NCBI RefSeq assembly: GCF_003858655.1
Contig: NZ_RQXV01000004.1
Span: 248,001 to 312,000, forward strand
DNA: 64,000 bases
Reading direction: 5' to 3'
DNA from: Amphritea balenae
GTDB taxonomy: Bacteria > Pseudomonadota > Gammaproteobacteria > Pseudomonadales > Balneatricaceae
Position numbers and translations under genes: made by a program. Positions 62,618-64,000 of the stretch are shown here, one piece after another (position 1 is the stretch's first letter; each line of letters starts with the position of its first letter). The notes below the pieces were generated by a model that was not told where the DNA came from, searched no databases, and saw only the letters and a list, made by a program, of their open reading frames with translations.

Positions 62618-64000
62618 ATGTCTGATAACACTCAGCAGCAAGATGAAAACCGCCTGATCACCGAGCGTCGTGAAAAGCTTAACGCGCTGCGTGAAGCGGG
62701 TAACGCTTTCCCGAATACTTTCCGTCGCGATACCTATGCCCAGGATCTGCAGGATAAGTACGGCGATAAATCGAAGGAAGAGCTGGCTGAAGCAGAGATT
62801 AAGGTAAGTATTGCCGGTCGTGTGATGCTGAATCGCGGTGCTTTTGGCGTGATGCAGGATATGAGCGGTCGTATCCAGTTTTATGTCAATAAAGCAGCCC
62901 GTCCGTTCGCTAAGAGCCTGGATCTGGGTGATATCATCGGTGTAACCGGTATTCTGCATAAATCAGGTAAAGGCGATCTGTACGTTGACCTGGGTGAATA
63001 CCAACTGCTGACCAAGAACCTGCGTCCACTGCCAGAGAAGCATAAAGGTCTGCAGGATACTGAAACCCGTTACCGTCAGCGTTACGTTGATCTGATCACT
63101 AACGAACAGTCACGTAAGGTGTTTGAAACCCGTTCTAAGATTGTTTCAGGTATTCGTAATTACCTGACTGAGCGTCGCTTCATTGAAGCTGAAACGCCGA
63201 TGTTGCAAGTGATTCCAGGTGGAGCTAGTGCGCGTCCGTTTATTACCCATCACAATGCGCTGGATCGTGATATGTACCTGCGTATAGCGCCGGAACTGTA
63301 TCTAAAGCGTTTGGTTGTGGGTGGTTTTGAGCGTGTTTTCGAGATCAACCGTAACTTCCGTAATGAAGGTTTGTCGACTCGTCATAATCCTGAATTCACT
63401 ATGATCGAATTCTATCAGGCGTATGCCGATTACAATGATCTGATGGATCTGACCGAAGATATGCTGCGCACCGTTGCTCAGGATGTACTGGGTACCACCA
63501 CTATCGTTAACACTGTGCGTAACGAAGAAGGTGAAGTGCTGGAAACCTTTGAATACGATATGGCTAAGCCGTTTATTCGTCTGAGCGTGTTCGATTCTAT
63601 TCTGCATTACAATGATGATATTACTGCTGAAGCACTGGCAGATGATCACGCAGCGCGTCAGATCGCTGAGCGTCTGGATATCGATGTGAAAGATAGCTGG
63701 GGTCTGGGTAAAGTGCAGATCGAGATCTTCGAGAAGACCGTTGAGCACCGTCTGGATCAGCCGACGTTCATTACTGAGTACCCGACTGAGGTTTCTCCGC
63801 TGGCACGTCGTAGTAATGATAACCCGTTTGTTACCGACCGCTTTGAGTTTTTCGTTGCTGGCCGTGAGCTGGCGAACGGTTTTTCCGAGTTGAATGACTC
63901 TGAAGATCAGGCGGAACGCTTCCTGGCACAGGTTGCTGAAAAAGATAGCGGCGATGATGAAGCGATGCATTACGATGCTGACTATATCAATGCGCTGGAA
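62618..64000 (+). CDS. lysS: Lysyl-tRNA synthetase (3' end beyond the window)
   Basis: Class II synthetase; 461 codons present, open at the window end. N-terminal OB-fold anticodon domain (about 60-150), motif 1 ([16 protein letters not shown] to FIEAETPML), motif 2 ([20 protein letters not shown]) and the [16 protein letters not shown]-type catalytic segment (here [12 protein letters not shown]). The usual GGAAARPF loop reads GGASARPF. The gene is paired with prfB as in enterobacteria. The C-terminal motif 3 is outside the window. Confidence 0.96.
   Translation, partial: MSDNTQQQDENRLITERREKLNALREAGNAFPNTFRRDTYAQDLQDKYGDKSKEELAEAEIKVSIAGRVMLNRGAFGVMQDMSGRIQFYVNKAARPFAKSLDLGDIIGVTGILHKSGKGDLYVDLGEYQLLTKNLRPLPEKHKGLQDTETRYRQRYVDLITNEQSRKVFETRSKIVSGIRNYLTERRFIEAETPMLQVIPGGASARPFITHHNALDRDMYLRIAPELYLKRLVVGGFERVFEINRNFRNEGLSTRHNPEFTMIEFYQAYADYNDLMDLTEDMLRTVAQDVLGTTTIVNTVRNEEGEVLETFEYDMAKPFIRLSVFDSILHYNDDITAEALADDHAARQIAERLDIDVKDSWGLGKVQIEIFEKTVEHRLDQPTFITEYPTEVSPLARRSNDNPFVTDRFEFFVAGRELANGFSELNDSEDQAERFLAQVAEKDSGDDEAMHYDADYINALE

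Noticed and set aside
63302-63970. Antisense frame inside lysS (222 aa)
   Set aside because: Shadow of a clear lysyl-tRNA synthetase on the plus strand.

Overview
The window looks like chromosomal DNA of a marine gammaproteobacterium, most likely an Oceanospirillales member related to Amphritea, Neptunomonas or Marinobacterium (inference from gene content, not a search). Supporting signs are the enterobacterial-type order valS-holC-pepA with divergent lptFG, the prfB-lysS pair, a YacL homologue, Let-type MCE transport genes, a NhaD sodium/proton antiporter, a phasin and abundant c-di-GMP and hemerythrin signalling. Genes are dense and mostly in short operons closed by clear hairpin terminators. 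I saw no rRNA, tRNA, CRISPR array, transposase or integrase.

Layout. 1-6.4 kb: 5' part of dapC, a dispersed palindromic repeat, a PilZ protein and an RND efflux pair. 6.5-9.4 kb: hydrolase, P-loop kinase, DUF2959 lipoprotein and a DUF3012 mini-lipoprotein. 9.5-14.8 kb: a Cys-His-Asp lipoprotein and a translationally coupled LetA-LetA-LetB-lipoprotein operon. 14.9-17.9 kb: fructosamine-kinase-like protein, pdxH, an esterase, an FKBP and a Pmp3-like peptide. 18-20.6 kb: orphan small genes, a very AT-rich spacer and a hemerythrin-diguanylate cyclase. 20.9-24.4 kb: NfeD/slipin, then an AhpD-like gene divergent from its probable TetR regulator with a clear palindromic operator. 24.5-31.7 kb: lipoprotein, GGDEF/EAL sensor with a solute-binding neighbour, a TrmK-like methyltransferase bracketed by repeats, a second slipin/NfeD pair and yacL. 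31.7-40.2 kb: octaheme cytochrome, esterase, APC permease with divergent Lrp regulator, orphan ABC_sub_bind protein and a DUF1800/DUF1501 pair.

40.3-45.7 kb is the accessory segment: REP-like palindromes, a RelE-like toxin/HTH antitoxin module bracketed by 30-bp tandem repeats, a DUF2726 protein, and an AT-rich two-gene locus (AAA ATPase plus DUF4435/TOPRIM nuclease) that matches the PARIS anti-phage system AriA/AriB, including K39 of Walker A and E26 of the TOPRIM-like domain. This is the best candidate for a notable system, although PARIS itself is already described. 45.7-55.2 kb: valS, an inserted indoleamine 2,3-dioxygenase plus four-helix-bundle gene, holC, pepA, lptF, lptG. 55.3-64 kb: RDD and YeeE/YedE membrane proteins, a Sel1 protein, gloA, phasin, flavodoxin, nhaD, a prfB gene lacking the usual programmed frameshift, and the 5' part of lysS.

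Three dispersed repeat families link distant intergenic regions: a nested-palindrome element at about 1.2, 28.6 and 29.5 kb; a GAGCCTAC...GTAGGTGAGC element at about 51.2 and 62.4 kb; and a REP-like GTCGC...GCGAC palindrome concentrated between 37.5 and 45.5 kb.
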